Both the position numbers and the translations under genes were made by a program. Positions 19,228-27,784 of a DNA stretch of 64,000 nucleotides are shown one piece after another. Under the pieces are notes generated by a model. It ran no database searches and was not told the origin of the DNA. It saw nothing but the letters and a program-made list of their open reading frames with translations. Source of the DNA: Thermogemmatispora sp042408965. Lineage in GTDB: Bacteria; Chloroflexota; Ktedonobacteria; Ktedonobacterales; Ktedonobacteraceae. Each line of letters starts with the position of its first letter. Position 1 is the first letter of the stretch. The stretch is taken from assembly GCA_042408965.1 (NCBI GenBank), contig JBHOQN010000124.1, forward strand, positions 1 through 64,000, read 5' to 3'.

Positions 19228-20484
19228 CTAGAGCCGGAAGATCTCCAACGCCTTATGCAGTCCCTGGACGAGAACATCGATCTCTTCGGGCAGTGTATAG
19301 ACATAGAAGCTGGCACGCGCAGTGGCGCCGAGGCCGAGATGCTCCATCAACGGCTGCGCGCAGTGATGGCCAGCGCGAATCGCCACACCGAACTCCTGGT
19401 CCAGGATCGAGGCCAGATCGTGCGGATGAATGTCGCCCAGCGTGAAGGAGATCACGCCGCCGCGCTGCTCAGCCGGCGGGCCATAGAGGGTCAGGCCGGG
19501 CACGGAGCGCAGGCGTTCGAGCGCGTAGGTGGTAAGCTCGCGCTCATGCTGCGCCACCCAGTCCATGCCAAGCGCCTGCAGATACTCAACAGCCGCCCCC
19601 AGTCCCACAGCCTCAGCAATGGCCGGCGTACCCGCCTCAAACTTCCAGGGGAGATCGTTCCAGGTCGAGGCCCGCAGGCTCACTGAGCGGATCATATCGC
19701 CGCCGCCCAGAAAGGGAGGCATAGCCTCCAGCAGATCGCGCCTGCCATAGAGCACACCCACGCCAGTGGGGCCAAGCATCTTATGGCCACTGAAGCAGAG
19801 AAAATCAACATCCAGAGCCTGCACATCAAGCGGCAGGTGGGGCGCACTCTGCGCAGCATCCACAAGCACCAGCGCGCCAGCGGCATGGGCCTGGGCAATC
19901 ATCTCCCGAGCCGGGTTGATCGTGCCCAGCACATTCGACATCTGGGTGAAAGCTACCAGCTTCGGCCCCTGCTCCAGCAGTTGGGCATAGACATCCAGAC
20001 GCAAGAGACCCTCAGGGGTCAGCGGCACAAACTCCAGCCGGGCGCCGCTGCGCTGAGCCAGCAGTTGCCAGGGCACCAGGTTGCTATGATGCTCCATCGC
20101 CGTGAGCACGATCAGGTCGCCGGCTTTGATCTGCGCCCCACCCCAGCTATAGGCCACCAGATTGATGCTCTCGGTCGTGTTGCGTGTAAAAATCACCTGC
20201 CTGCTCTGACGCGCATTGATAAAACGCGCCACCCTCGTCCGGGCCCGCTCCAGCGCCTCGGTAGCCTGCTCACTGATCTCGTAGACGCCGCGGTGCACAT
20301 TGGCATGGTAGGTGCGATAGTAGATGTTCATGGCCTCAATGACCGTCTGCGGCTTCTGCGAGCTGGCCGCGCTATCCAGATAGACGAGTGGCCGGCCATG
20401 AACCTGGCGCGTCAGGATGGGGAAATCGCGGCGGATCTCCTCGACGCTGCGCGGCGCGCGGCGTCCCTCGACAAGTTCCTGCAT
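19228..20484 (-). CDS. sufS: Cysteine desulfurase SufS
   Basis: PLP enzyme that converts cysteine to alanine and delivers persulfide sulfur for Fe-S clusters. The 418-residue protein has the PLP lysine in FSGHKMLGPTG, the class motif DAAQSAPH, the Thr/Asn substrate motif RNTTESINLV, and the active-site cysteine in RAGHHCAQP (about residue 370), the short-loop class II form that works with SufU. Start ATG 20484 follows AGGGA; a GTG at 20535 in the same frame has no ribosome site. It sits 173 bases after sufD. Confidence 0.94.
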   Translation of the reverse strand: MQELVEGRRAPRSVEEIRRDFPILTRQVHGRPLVYLDSAASSQKPQTVIEAMNIYYRTYHANVHRGVYEISEQATEALERARTRVARFINARQSRQVIFTRNTTESINLVAYSWGGAQIKAGDLIVLTAMEHHSNLVPWQLLAQRSGARLEFVPLTPEGLLRLDVYAQLLEQGPKLVAFTQMSNVLGTINPAREMIAQAHAAGALVLVDAAQSAPHLPLDVQALDVDFLCFSGHKMLGPTGVGVLYGRRDLLEAMPPFLGGGDMIRSVSLRASTWNDLPWKFEAGTPAIAEAVGLGAAVEYLQALGMDWVAQHERELTTYALERLRSVPGLTLYGPPAEQRGGVISFTLGDIHPHDLASILDQEFGVAIRAGHHCAQPLMEHLGLGATARASFYVYTLPEEIDVLVQGLHKALEIFRL

Positions 20485-20657
20485 CGTAATCCCTGATTTC
20501 TTGCTTCTCACGGCAGAGAGGCGGGCGAGAGCCACGCTGTCGTAGGGAACAGGCAGCGAGCCGTCCGAGCGGCCATCACGCGCTGCACCCCACCGGACAG
20601 GCCGGGCAGGGTCGCCCGCCTCCCTCCACCATCTAATCGCCAGTGCCTGTTCCCCCG

Positions 20658-22115
20658 CTAGGGCAACAGGCGGATCTCCTCCTCCTCAGAGGTGCGATCA
20701 AAGCTGACCGCGTGTTCATCGACCCCCTCGATCTCCCAGCGCTCCTGAGCCTCGATCCAGGCATCAGCCTCAGTCTCGTGGCCACCGCGCATACGCCGCA
20801 CAATATTGCGACGCAGGCGCGTACGCAGGCTATCCAGCGAGATACGCTGCAGCACCGGCTCGAAGAAGCCCTGCACAATGATGCGCTCGGCCTCCTCTCT
20901 GGGGATACCCCGCGCCATCAGATAGAAGAGCTGCTCCTCATCCAGCTGGCCAGTGGTAGCGCCGTGGCTGGCACTGACCTCGTTGGCGCCGATTTCCAGC
21001 CCCGGGATCGCCTCGGCGCGACAGCGTTTGCTCAAGAGCAGATTGTGCTCCGAGAGGAAGGAGGCCGTCTGCTGGGCACCGGGCTGCACACGGATCATGC
21101 CGTCGAACTCGACGCGCGATTCATCGGTGAGGGCGCCGTGCACCAGGGTTTCTGCATTGGTCGAGAGGCCCACGTGGTTGGAGAGACTCTTGATGGCGAA
21201 GCGCTGATCCTGATCGCTGAAGAAGACCCCCACCAGCTCAGCAGCACTGCCATTGCCAAGCAGATTCGAGCCGATGTGCGAGAGCGTCAGGCGGCTCCCC
21301 AGGTCCGCCATCACCCAGGAGACGCTGCTATCGGCCTCGTGCACGGAGTTCTTATACATCACGTTCCAGACGTTGCGTCCCAGATCCTGCAGACTGGTGA
21401 ACTCGACGCGCGCGCCGCTTCTGGTAAAGACCTCGACCACGCCGCTCAGCAGAGAGGGCTGCTCGCCCTCAAAGGCCGAGCTATACTCTTCGACATAGCG
21501 CGTGCTGCTCAGCTCATCAGCGATGATCAGGGTATGCGCGAAGGCCGCAGCCGCCGGCGCATCCAGCCAGATCTGCGCCAGGATGGGCTGCTCGATCTCC
21601 ACCCCGCTGGGAATATAGAGAAAGACACCGCCGCTCCAGAAGGCCGCATGCAGGGCAGTGTACTTATCGGTCTCCAGCGGAACACACTGCGTCATGAAGT
21701 AACGCTGCACCAGCTCGCCATGCTCACGCACGGCGGTCTCCAGGTCAGTGAGGATCACACCGCGTCTCTTGAGGTCCTCCGCCAGCTCCAGGCGAACGAC
21801 CGAGCTGTTGCGCTGGAGAATGAGCGCCGAGCGCTCGCCAGGGCCTACGAGCGCCTCGCGCAGCCCCTCCTCCAGAGGAGCAGGGAGGGCGGCGCCAGCA
21901 TCAGCAGGCAGATAGGGGCGCAGCTCCTGGAAATGGAAGCGCGCCAGCGTCTGCAGCGTACCCAGATCACCCCGGCGTCCCAGCGGGGCCGGAGTCTGCT
22001 CGTAGATCTCCCAGGCCCGCAGCCGTAGCTGCAGCATCCACTCAGGCTCGCCCTTCTGGCGCGAGAGAGCCAGCAGCGCGTCGCGCGAGAAGCCGTTTGC
22101 CAGCAGATCAGCCAT
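20658..22115 (-). CDS. sufD: Fe-S cluster assembly protein SufD (SufB/D family)
   Basis: Scaffold subunit that associates with SufC ATPase. The 485-residue protein has the C-terminal beta-helix signature SASHGATTGQLDEEQLFYL and ARGIPREEAERIIVQGFF. The motif reads S-A-S-H-G-A-T, so the histidine typical of SufD is present; a separate SufB is not found in this operon. Start ATG 22115 overlaps the sufC stop by eight bases, showing tight coupling, with GAGGTGGG upstream. Confidence 0.9.
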   Translation of the reverse strand: MADLLANGFSRDALLALSRQKGEPEWMLQLRLRAWEIYEQTPAPLGRRGDLGTLQTLARFHFQELRPYLPADAGAALPAPLEEGLREALVGPGERSALILQRNSSVVRLELAEDLKRRGVILTDLETAVREHGELVQRYFMTQCVPLETDKYTALHAAFWSGGVFLYIPSGVEIEQPILAQIWLDAPAAAAFAHTLIIADELSSTRYVEEYSSAFEGEQPSLLSGVVEVFTRSGARVEFTSLQDLGRNVWNVMYKNSVHEADSSVSWVMADLGSRLTLSHIGSNLLGNGSAAELVGVFFSDQDQRFAIKSLSNHVGLSTNAETLVHGALTDESRVEFDGMIRVQPGAQQTASFLSEHNLLLSKRCRAEAIPGLEIGANEVSASHGATTGQLDEEQLFYLMARGIPREEAERIIVQGFFEPVLQRISLDSLRTRLRRNIVRRMRGGHETEADAWIEAQERWEIEGVDEHAVSFDRTSEEEEIRLLP

Positions 22116-22926
22116 TGATACCCACCTCGTTCTCCTCAGGCTTGAGCCACTCATAGCCCTTCCGCTCCAGCTCGAGCGCCAGGTCCTTATCACCAGACTT
22201 GATCACGCGACCGTCGTACATGACGTGCACAAAGTCAGGGACGATGTAATCGAGGATGCGCTGGTAGTGAGTGATCACCAGGAGGCCCAGTTTCGGGCCA
22301 CGCAGGGCATTGACGCTCTCGGAGACAATCTTAAGGGCATCGATATCGAGGCCGGAGTCGGTCTCATCCATCAGGGCAATCTCCGGCTCCAGCAGGGCCA
22401 TCTGCAGGATTTCAGCACGCTTCTTCTCACCACCCGAGAAGCCATCGTTAATTGAGCGGTTGATGAAACTATTGTCAACCTTGAGGAGCTTCATTTTCTC
22501 ACGCAGCAGATTGCGGAACTCAGCAGGCGGGATGGTCTTGCGTTTTGCCGGCCGGCCGCTGGGGTTCTCCTGCTCCTCCAGAGGTTTTGGCCCCTCGCGA
22601 ACAGCCTCGAGGGCGCGGCGCAGGAAGTTCGCCACACTCACCCCAGGAATGGCCATCGGATACTGGAACGCCAGGAAGAGGCCCATACGGGCGCGCCGGT
22701 CGGGAGAATACTCCAGAATATTCTCGCCCTTAAACCAGATCTCCCCGTTGGTGACTTCGTACTTGGGGTTGCCCATGATCACGTTTGCCAGCGTGCTTTT
22801 ACCCGAGCCATTCGGTCCCATGAGCGCGTGGACCTCACCCTGGCGCACCACCAGATCGACCCCCCGCAGAATCGGCTTGCCCTCGATGCTGGCATGCAGG
22901 TTTTTAATAATCAGTTCAGATCCCAT
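22108..22926 (-). CDS. sufC: Fe-S assembly ATPase SufC
   Basis: ABC-type ATPase that drives the SufBCD scaffold. Walker A GPNGSGKST, the SufC-type signature FSGGEKKRAEI, Walker B ALMDETDSGLDID and the ITHYQRIL switch histidine are all present. At 272 residues it is slightly longer than the usual 250 because of an insert near residues 113-140 (EGPKPLEEQENPSGRPAKRK). Start ATG 22926 follows AAGGAGG by 12 bases; a nearer ATG directly abuts the ribosome site and cannot be used. It is the first structural gene after the rrf2 regulator. Confidence 0.94.
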   Translation of the reverse strand: MGSELIIKNLHASIEGKPILRGVDLVVRQGEVHALMGPNGSGKSTLANVIMGNPKYEVTNGEIWFKGENILEYSPDRRARMGLFLAFQYPMAIPGVSVANFLRRALEAVREGPKPLEEQENPSGRPAKRKTIPPAEFRNLLREKMKLLKVDNSFINRSINDGFSGGEKKRAEILQMALLEPEIALMDETDSGLDIDALKIVSESVNALRGPKLGLLVITHYQRILDYIVPDFVHVMYDGRVIKSGDKDLALELERKGYEWLKPEENEVGING

Positions 22927-23088
22927 TAGAAACAACATCCTCCTTAAGTATCTCATGGCCACAGCCCACCACGTGAGGCGGGGCCTCAGCGCACTGGCAA
23001 GCCGGCTCCGACCGGAGCGGTCGCGCGCGAGCAGGTCCGGCCAGGGCGCCAGGGGCACAACCCGGACCACAGCACAGCCCGTTTCCAC

Positions 23089-23592
23089 TCACACGGTCGA
23101 AGGCGGCGCCACGTGAATATCCGAGATGGAGATGAAATGCGTCGGAGCATCCTGGGCATCCTGCTCAGGCGCACCCAGCAGATCGGCGAGCGTCATCGAA
23201 TCCAGCGCCTGCGCGACGGCATCGCGCACCCTGGTCCAGAGGAACTTTGTCTTGCAGGAGTCGAGGAAGCCGCAGATCTGCGTCATCTCACCCTCTGTCG
23301 CGCAGATCATCGGCGCAATCGGCCCCTCCAGCACACGCACAATCTCCCCCATTGTAATCTCTTGCGGCGGACGACTCAGGCGATAGCCACCATGTGCGCC
23401 ACGTGTGCTGATGACCAGTGGTGGCTCAGCCTCGCGCAGCAGCTTGACTAACTGCTCCAGGTACGCCAGGGGCAGCTGCTCGGCCTGCGAGATGTCGGTT
23501 AACGACCGCGGACGCGAGCTGTAATAGTGGCGAGCCAGGTCGACCATGATACGAACGCCATACTCACCTTTTGTCGAGACTCTCAGGATCAT
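23089..23592 (-). CDS. Rrf2-family transcriptional regulator (IscR/SufR-like)
   Basis: A 167-residue winged-helix repressor/activator that senses Fe-S status. The family start LRVSTKGEYGVRIMVDLA and the wing RGAHGGYRLSRPP are clear, and three cysteines (ICATEG, QICGF, SCKTK) form the cluster-binding set. ATG 23592 follows AAAGGAG by eight bases. It is the first gene of the suf operon, with an IscR-type operator-like sequence over its own start point, so autoregulation is likely. Confidence 0.93.
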   Translation of the reverse strand: MILRVSTKGEYGVRIMVDLARHYYSSRPRSLTDISQAEQLPLAYLEQLVKLLREAEPPLVISTRGAHGGYRLSRPPQEITMGEIVRVLEGPIAPMICATEGEMTQICGFLDSCKTKFLWTRVRDAVAQALDSMTLADLLGAPEQDAQDAPTHFISISDIHVAPPSTV

Positions 23593-23662
23593 GGTCTGCT
23601 CCTTTCTCGCCCCGCGGGGAAACTCGATTGGTCTCTTGCATCGCTCCTACGCAGGTTGCTCT

Positions 23663-23687
23663 TAATCCGACCTTTTCACTAGGATAT
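23663..23687 (-). promoter_or_regulatory. IscR type-1-like operator at the suf start point
   Basis: Read on the minus strand, the 25 bases beginning ATATCCTAGTGAAAAGG agree with the E. coli IscR type-1 consensus at about 17 of 25 positions by hand alignment. The site begins directly after the -10 box, so it covers the likely transcription start. Confidence 0.45.
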
Positions 23688-23717
23688 ATTCTAGCATCTT
23701 CAGCGGCAGGGCGTCAA
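23688..23717 (-). promoter_or_regulatory. Promoter of the rrf2-suf operon
   Basis: On the minus strand TTGACG (23717-23712), 18 bases, TAGAAT (23693-23688). It lies about 95 bases upstream of the rrf2 start. Confidence 0.65.
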
Positions 23718-23828
23718 CCGGGAGCTTCAGCCTGGCCCGCGCTGCTCACAGCCAGGGAGGGAATGGCCCACCGGCAGAGGTATCAGCGGAGAGACCGATC
23801 ATTTTATTTACATTACTAAAATCCTATC

Positions 23829-23857
23829 TTCAAATCTTTCAGAGAAGCAGGTATGAT
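23829..23857 (+). promoter_or_regulatory. Promoter of the 137-residue unknown protein gene
   Basis: TTCAAA (23829-23834), 17 bases, TATGAT (23852-23857), followed by the start codon about 68 bases downstream. Confidence 0.45.
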
Positions 23858-23925
23858 ACAAGCTGAAGATTGATCGCCTGCAAGGGCAGGCAGCGACTAC
23901 ACATCACATGCCGAGGAGTACGGTG

Positions 23926-24339
23926 ATGGAAGAAGGGAAGATCATTAAGAAGAGCCTCTGGCTCTTTGAGTACAACCGTGGGGACGAGACGCTGTATATT
24001 CAGCAGTTCTATGCCGTCAGTGAGGAGGACGCGCAGGCGCAGATACGCGAGTTCGCCCGCACAGCGGAGTTTCCAGTCTACTGGGAGCGACTCAGGCACG
24101 TTCCTGGGGGCTTCACCATCGGCTATTCGGCCCTGCGCGGCGTGATCTATGAGCGGCCCGATGGGACAATTGTGGAGGAGGCTGACCTCCCCTTGAAGAT
24201 GGACCTCAGCGCTGAGCCGCCCCTGGCCCCTCCCGCGGCGCAGCTCCTGGCCTCGGAGCCGCAGCCGGAGGGTGCGCAGCCGCCAGCCGCAGAAGAACCC
24301 GCGGGGACGGACACCAGCGCGCGGCCCGGCCCAGAGTAG
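23926..24339 (+). CDS. Small soluble protein of unknown function
   Basis: A 137-residue protein I do not recognise. ATG 23926 follows GAGGAG by seven bases; an upstream ATG at 23908 has no such site. Residues 1-90 look like a compact alpha/beta domain (KSLWLFEYNRGDETLYIQQF, then EEDAQAQIREFARTAEFPVY); the C-terminal 45 residues are proline/alanine/glutamate-rich and probably disordered. There is no signal or membrane segment. It has its own promoter and stands alone. Confidence 0.65.
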   Translation: MEEGKIIKKSLWLFEYNRGDETLYIQQFYAVSEEDAQAQIREFARTAEFPVYWERLRHVPGGFTIGYSALRGVIYERPDGTIVEEADLPLKMDLSAEPPLAPPAAQLLASEPQPEGAQPPAAEEPAGTDTSARPGPE

Positions 24340-24796
24340 GCCTGGCGATTCAGCGCCAGCACGATCGCCCGCCAATCAGAGCCGCAGGCATGCCAGGCGG
24401 GCCGCGCCAGAGAGGGACGAAGGCAGACCCCCTTTCATTCCGCTGCCACACGCCTGCGGTTCTCTTCGCTGCGCCGTCCGAGGTAGCTCAGCAGAGCGCG
24501 CTCAGGATCAGCTCCCCCTGTACCACCTGACAGGCCACGCCTGACCTTCTCTCTGGGCGGATTCGCCCCGGACCCCTATTGTCAAACAGCGCGGCCCTGT
24601 GCTATACTATGCAACGGTAAGAGGCAGGTAGAGCCGCCTGACAGAGCAAGAGATAACAGCAGCCTGCAGGCGGCAATCGTACCAACCTCCTCCTACCGGC
24701 GAAATTGTCACTCGTAGGACGTTTCTTTCGCTTCACCGAATTCGGATAAGGCAAGAAAGAGCGAGACCGGCGAAGAACTTGCACGAGTCGGTATTG
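24340..24796. other. Intergenic stretch before tRNA-Pro
   Basis: About 450 bases without a supported gene. It carries a promoter (24579-24608) followed by some 190 bases of transcribed leader before the tRNA. The antisense frame across the tRNA is an artefact. Confidence 0.5.
24579..24608 (+). promoter_or_regulatory. Promoter upstream of tRNA-Pro
   Basis: TTGTCA (24579-24584), 18 bases, TATACT (24603-24608). The tRNA begins 188 bases downstream, so the transcript would carry a long leader or a separate small RNA. Confidence 0.55.
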
Positions 24797-24873
24797 CGGG
24801 GTGTAGCGCAGGTGGCTAGCGCGCAGCGTTCGGGACGCTGAGGTCGGAGGTTCAAGTCCTCTCACCCCGACCA
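24797..24873 (+). tRNA. tRNA-Pro (CGG)
   Basis: A 77-base cloverleaf with encoded CCA. Acceptor CGGGGTG/CACCCCG with the C1-G72 pair typical of tRNA-Pro; anticodon stem CAGCG/CGCTG with loop TTCGGGA and anticodon CGG at 24831-24833; T arm GGAGG-TTCAAGT-CCTCT. Confidence 0.93.
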
Positions 24874-25238
24874 AGATGGCACTATCTCTTCCTGGGATCT
24901 CATCTCTCGTTTTGAGGTCAGGCATGACGGAGTTCTTGAGACGGGTATACCACCAGCATGGCCAGCTCCTTCAACAGGGCCGGGGGTCAATCACTCAGGC
25001 ATGGGCCTCTTCCGGTCTGCTGCTGGCATGGCGCCGCGCTAACAGGCGCCTCCTGCTCCCCGTCCAGATCTGGCCTGACCAGACAGAACGCCTGTCTCCT
25101 TATCCAATCGGTGAGCAACGCAGGCGGCGCTGAGCGGCTGACGAGAGATGGGGCCTGCCCCACTCCCTCTGTCTGACCCTGCTTCCTCGCTGTCTGCATC
25201 CGTGATGTATGCTCTGACAGAGAGGAAGGAAAGCCATC
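24874..25238. other. Intergenic stretch between tRNA-Pro and HNH gene
   Basis: About 365 bases. An open frame from 24924 to 25133 could encode about 69 residues but lacks a ribosome site and resembles nothing known, so it is not called. No terminator or promoter stood out. Confidence 0.4.
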
Positions 25239-25769
25239 ATGCCTGTTCTTGTTCTGAACTCTTCCTTTCAACCTCTCTCGGTGATCACAGAGCGTCGTCT
25301 GGTGGTCCTGCTCTCTAAAAAGAAGGTCACCTTCCTCGACGACGAGGTGCGGAAGCTGATCGAAGAGAGCATCCAGGCGCGTCGCCTTGAGCTGGAGCGC
25401 CCTGTCATCGTGCAGCTACTCGCCAATGTGCGCGTGCCCCGCGTCGCCCTCCAGCCCACGCGGGCGAACATCCTGCTGCGTGATGAGGATACCTGCCAGT
25501 ACTGTGGGAAGCACAGCCGCGATCTGACGCTCGACCACGTGATCCCGCGCTCCCGCGGCGGCAAAAGCACCTGGGAGAATCTCGTTGCCTCCTGTAAGGC
25601 CTGCAATGGAAAGAAGGGCAACCGTCTCTTAAAAGAGGTCAACATGCACCTCATCCGCCAGCCGCGGCCACTGACCGAGGAGTACGCTGGCGTCTTCCTG
25701 CTGCGCTACCCCAAGCTGCGCCAGGCCTACGAGGAGTTCCTGATGAGCGCACAGTCTCGCTCGGCCTGA
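25239..25769 (+). CDS. HNH endonuclease family protein
   Basis: A 176-residue protein with a C-terminal HNH nuclease fold: zinc-knuckle CQYCG and CKACN flank DHVIPRSRGG and the following ENL, giving the His/Asn/His-type metal site. The N-terminal part (MPVLVLNSSFQPLSVI) is the conserved start of a widespread family of stand-alone HNH proteins in bacteria. ATG 25239 follows GAGGAAGG. The family is thought to cut or repair DNA, but the biological role is not established. No phage genes are nearby. Confidence 0.88.
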   Translation: MPVLVLNSSFQPLSVITERRLVVLLSKKKVTFLDDEVRKLIEESIQARRLELERPVIVQLLANVRVPRVALQPTRANILLRDEDTCQYCGKHSRDLTLDHVIPRSRGGKSTWENLVASCKACNGKKGNRLLKEVNMHLIRQPRPLTEEYAGVFLLRYPKLRQAYEEFLMSAQSRSA

Positions 25770-26102
25770 GGTACGGGCCTCTCTCTCAGGCAGGACGGCC
25801 CGCCTTCCACTCCCGCGGCGCGACCACTCCGCTCACTCTACCCACAGCCACCGGCGGGCGAGACTGCGCTCACACGCCAGGCGTGACAGGGGTGAAGCGG
25901 AGCCGACTGTCTGCAGGCAGACCCCGCCGCAGGCAGACCCGACGATCGCTCTCCGCTGCGGGACTGAGAGGCGCCGGCAGCCTCTGCAACTCAACTCCCT
26001 GCTCATACGTAAAGTAGATAGCGATCGGTGGAGGCGGGGGAAGAGCGGGCTGGGAGAGGAGCATGAGGCGGAGACTCTAGCAGGGAAAAGGGACTGCTTT
26101 CT
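25770..26102. other. Intergenic stretch before the GH57 gene
   Basis: About 330 bases of GC-rich sequence. A weak hairpin with CGGGCC and GGCCCG (about 25774-25802) follows the HNH gene. No supported gene or clear promoter was seen. Confidence 0.4.
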
Positions 26103-27614
26103 ATGCTTGAACACCACCCGGTGGGCGCTCCCTCAACGTCGAAGGAGGCCCCCCTGTACCTGTGCATTCATGGGCACTTTTATCAACCACCACGCGAGAA
26201 CCCGTTTACGGGGGCCATTCCTCCTGAGGCTGAGGCCGCGCCCTTCGCGAACTTCAACGAGAAGATCACGGCCGAGTGCTACCGGCCGAACGCGACAGCT
26301 GGCAACTTCGATCTGATCAGCTACGATCTGGGACCGACGCTGGCCTCCTGGCTGGAGCGGCAGCATCCCGATGTCTATCAGACAATCGTGGAGGCTGATC
26401 GCCATCACCGCGAGCGCTACGGCGCGGGCAACGCCCTGGCTCAGACCTACCACCATGTGATTCTTCCGCTGGCCAACCGACGCGACAAGTATACCCAGAT
26501 CGTCTGGGGTCTGCAGGACTTTCGTCAGCGCTACGGACACGAGGCCAGTGGCATGTGGCTGCCGGAAACGGCCGTCGATCTGGAGAGCCTCGATCTGATG
26601 GCCCGATGCGGCGTGCGCTACACGATTCTCGCCCCCTGGCAGGCCGCCAGCGAGGTGGATGTCACAGAACCCTATCGGGTGCGCCTGCCCTCGGGCCGGA
26701 GCATGAGCGTCTTTTTCTACAACTCGCCGCTCTCTGGTGGGATCTCCTTCGACGGAAACGCCACCGTCAACGCCGATCACTTCGCCAGCGCCTATCTGCC
26801 CGCCCATGTGGTGCCTCAGAAAGTGGAGAGCGGCAGGCCGCAGCTCCTGCTGATCGCCACCGACGGCGAACTCTACGGGCACCACTGGACCTGGCGCGAT
26901 ATGTTCCTGACCCGCCTGCTGCAGCACAGCGCGCGGGCCGCCGGCTTTGAACTCTGCACGCTGGAACGCTACCTGGCCCTGCATCCACCGCTGCGTGAGG
27001 TGGAGCTGCAGACGCCCAGCGCCTGGAGCTGCTTCCACGGCGTCGAGCGCTGGTCAGGGGGCTGTCCCTGCACCGAAGGGGACAGTGCGTGGAAGGCAGC
27101 CCTGCGTCGCGCGCTCAATCGTCTGGCCGCGCACTGCGACCGCCTCTTCGAGCGCTATGCCAGTGAGGCCCTCTTTGATCCCTGGGCAGCACGCAATGCC
27201 TATCTCCCACTACGCAACGGCTGGTGCAGCGCGGCCAGCTACTGGGAGGAGCTCGGGCGGCCGGCGGCATCGGCCGCTCAGCGGCGCCGCGCACGGCTCC
27301 TGCTGGAGGCGCAGTACTATCTACAGTGCAGCTTTACCAGTTGCGCCTTCTTCTTTGAGGACCTCGACCGCATCGAGCCACGCAACAGTATCGCCTTCGC
27401 TCGACGCACGATCAGCCTGGTCTGGCAGGCCCTGGGCCACGACCTGCAGGCTGAGTTTCTGAGCGACCTGCGTGCAGCGCAGAGCTGGCGACGCCCCCTG
27501 ACCGGCGAGGACCTCTACCGCTCCCTGCCCCCGGTGAGCGCGGGCCTGCTGCCCCCTCTCCCCGCCATTCAGCCAGAGACGCACCTTCCCCCAGAGACAG
27601 AGGACGTGGCCTAG
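26103..27614 (+). CDS. GH57-family (DUF3536) glycoside hydrolase
   Basis: A 503-residue cytoplasmic protein with the GH57 fold. Motifs are IHGHFYQPPRENP near the N-terminus, WLPETAVD (about 160-167) with the candidate nucleophile glutamate, and IATDGELYGHHW (about 258-269) with the candidate catalytic aspartate. GH57 members are alpha-amylases, 4-alpha-glucanotransferases and branching enzymes, common in thermophiles. The C-terminal half is helical, with several cysteines. The start ATG 26103 has no strong ribosome site. It is not next to other glycogen genes, so the exact reaction is open. Confidence 0.82.
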   Translation: MLEHHPVGAPSTSKEAPLYLCIHGHFYQPPRENPFTGAIPPEAEAAPFANFNEKITAECYRPNATAGNFDLISYDLGPTLASWLERQHPDVYQTIVEADRHHRERYGAGNALAQTYHHVILPLANRRDKYTQIVWGLQDFRQRYGHEASGMWLPETAVDLESLDLMARCGVRYTILAPWQAASEVDVTEPYRVRLPSGRSMSVFFYNSPLSGGISFDGNATVNADHFASAYLPAHVVPQKVESGRPQLLLIATDGELYGHHWTWRDMFLTRLLQHSARAAGFELCTLERYLALHPPLREVELQTPSAWSCFHGVERWSGGCPCTEGDSAWKAALRRALNRLAAHCDRLFERYASEALFDPWAARNAYLPLRNGWCSAASYWEELGRPAASAAQRRRARLLLEAQYYLQCSFTSCAFFFEDLDRIEPRNSIAFARRTISLVWQALGHDLQAEFLSDLRAAQSWRRPLTGEDLYRSLPPVSAGLLPPLPAIQPETHLPPETEDVA

Positions 27615-27682
27615 GCTCCAGGCCACAGCATCTGGAGGGAGGAAGAGGGCCAACCCGGACAGAAAGGCAGCGAACAGCACAC

Positions 27683-27724
27683 GAGGCGGAGCCCGCAGCC
27701 GATCGGCGCTTGAGACTCCGCCTC
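27683..27724. terminator. Hairpin between convergent GH57 and L,D-transpeptidase genes
   Basis: GAGGCGGAG (27683-27691) pairs with CTCCGCCTC (27716-27724); the loop itself contains the palindrome GCCGATCGGC. It can serve both strands. Confidence 0.55.
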
Positions 27725-27784
27725 ATCTTCCTCCAACGATACCGGCCGTGAGCGCCACCGGCATCGCCTGCAAGAGTACGCTGA

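Larger units (their letters stand above)
23593..23925. other. Divergent control region between rrf2 and the next gene
   Basis: About 330 bases holding the leftward suf promoter with its operator-like site and the rightward promoter at 23829-23857. The stretch 23800-23840 is AT-rich. No further gene was seen. Confidence 0.6.

Noticed and set aside
20643..22028. A 461-codon open frame antisense to sufD
   Set aside because: The sense frame is a clear SufD in a conserved operon; the antisense frame has no recognisable domain.
24602..24925. A 107-codon minus-strand frame across the tRNA-Pro gene, containing GVRGLEPPTSASRTLR
   Set aside because: This is the known artefact of translating the antisense of a tRNA gene; the tRNA is perfect and explains the sequence.
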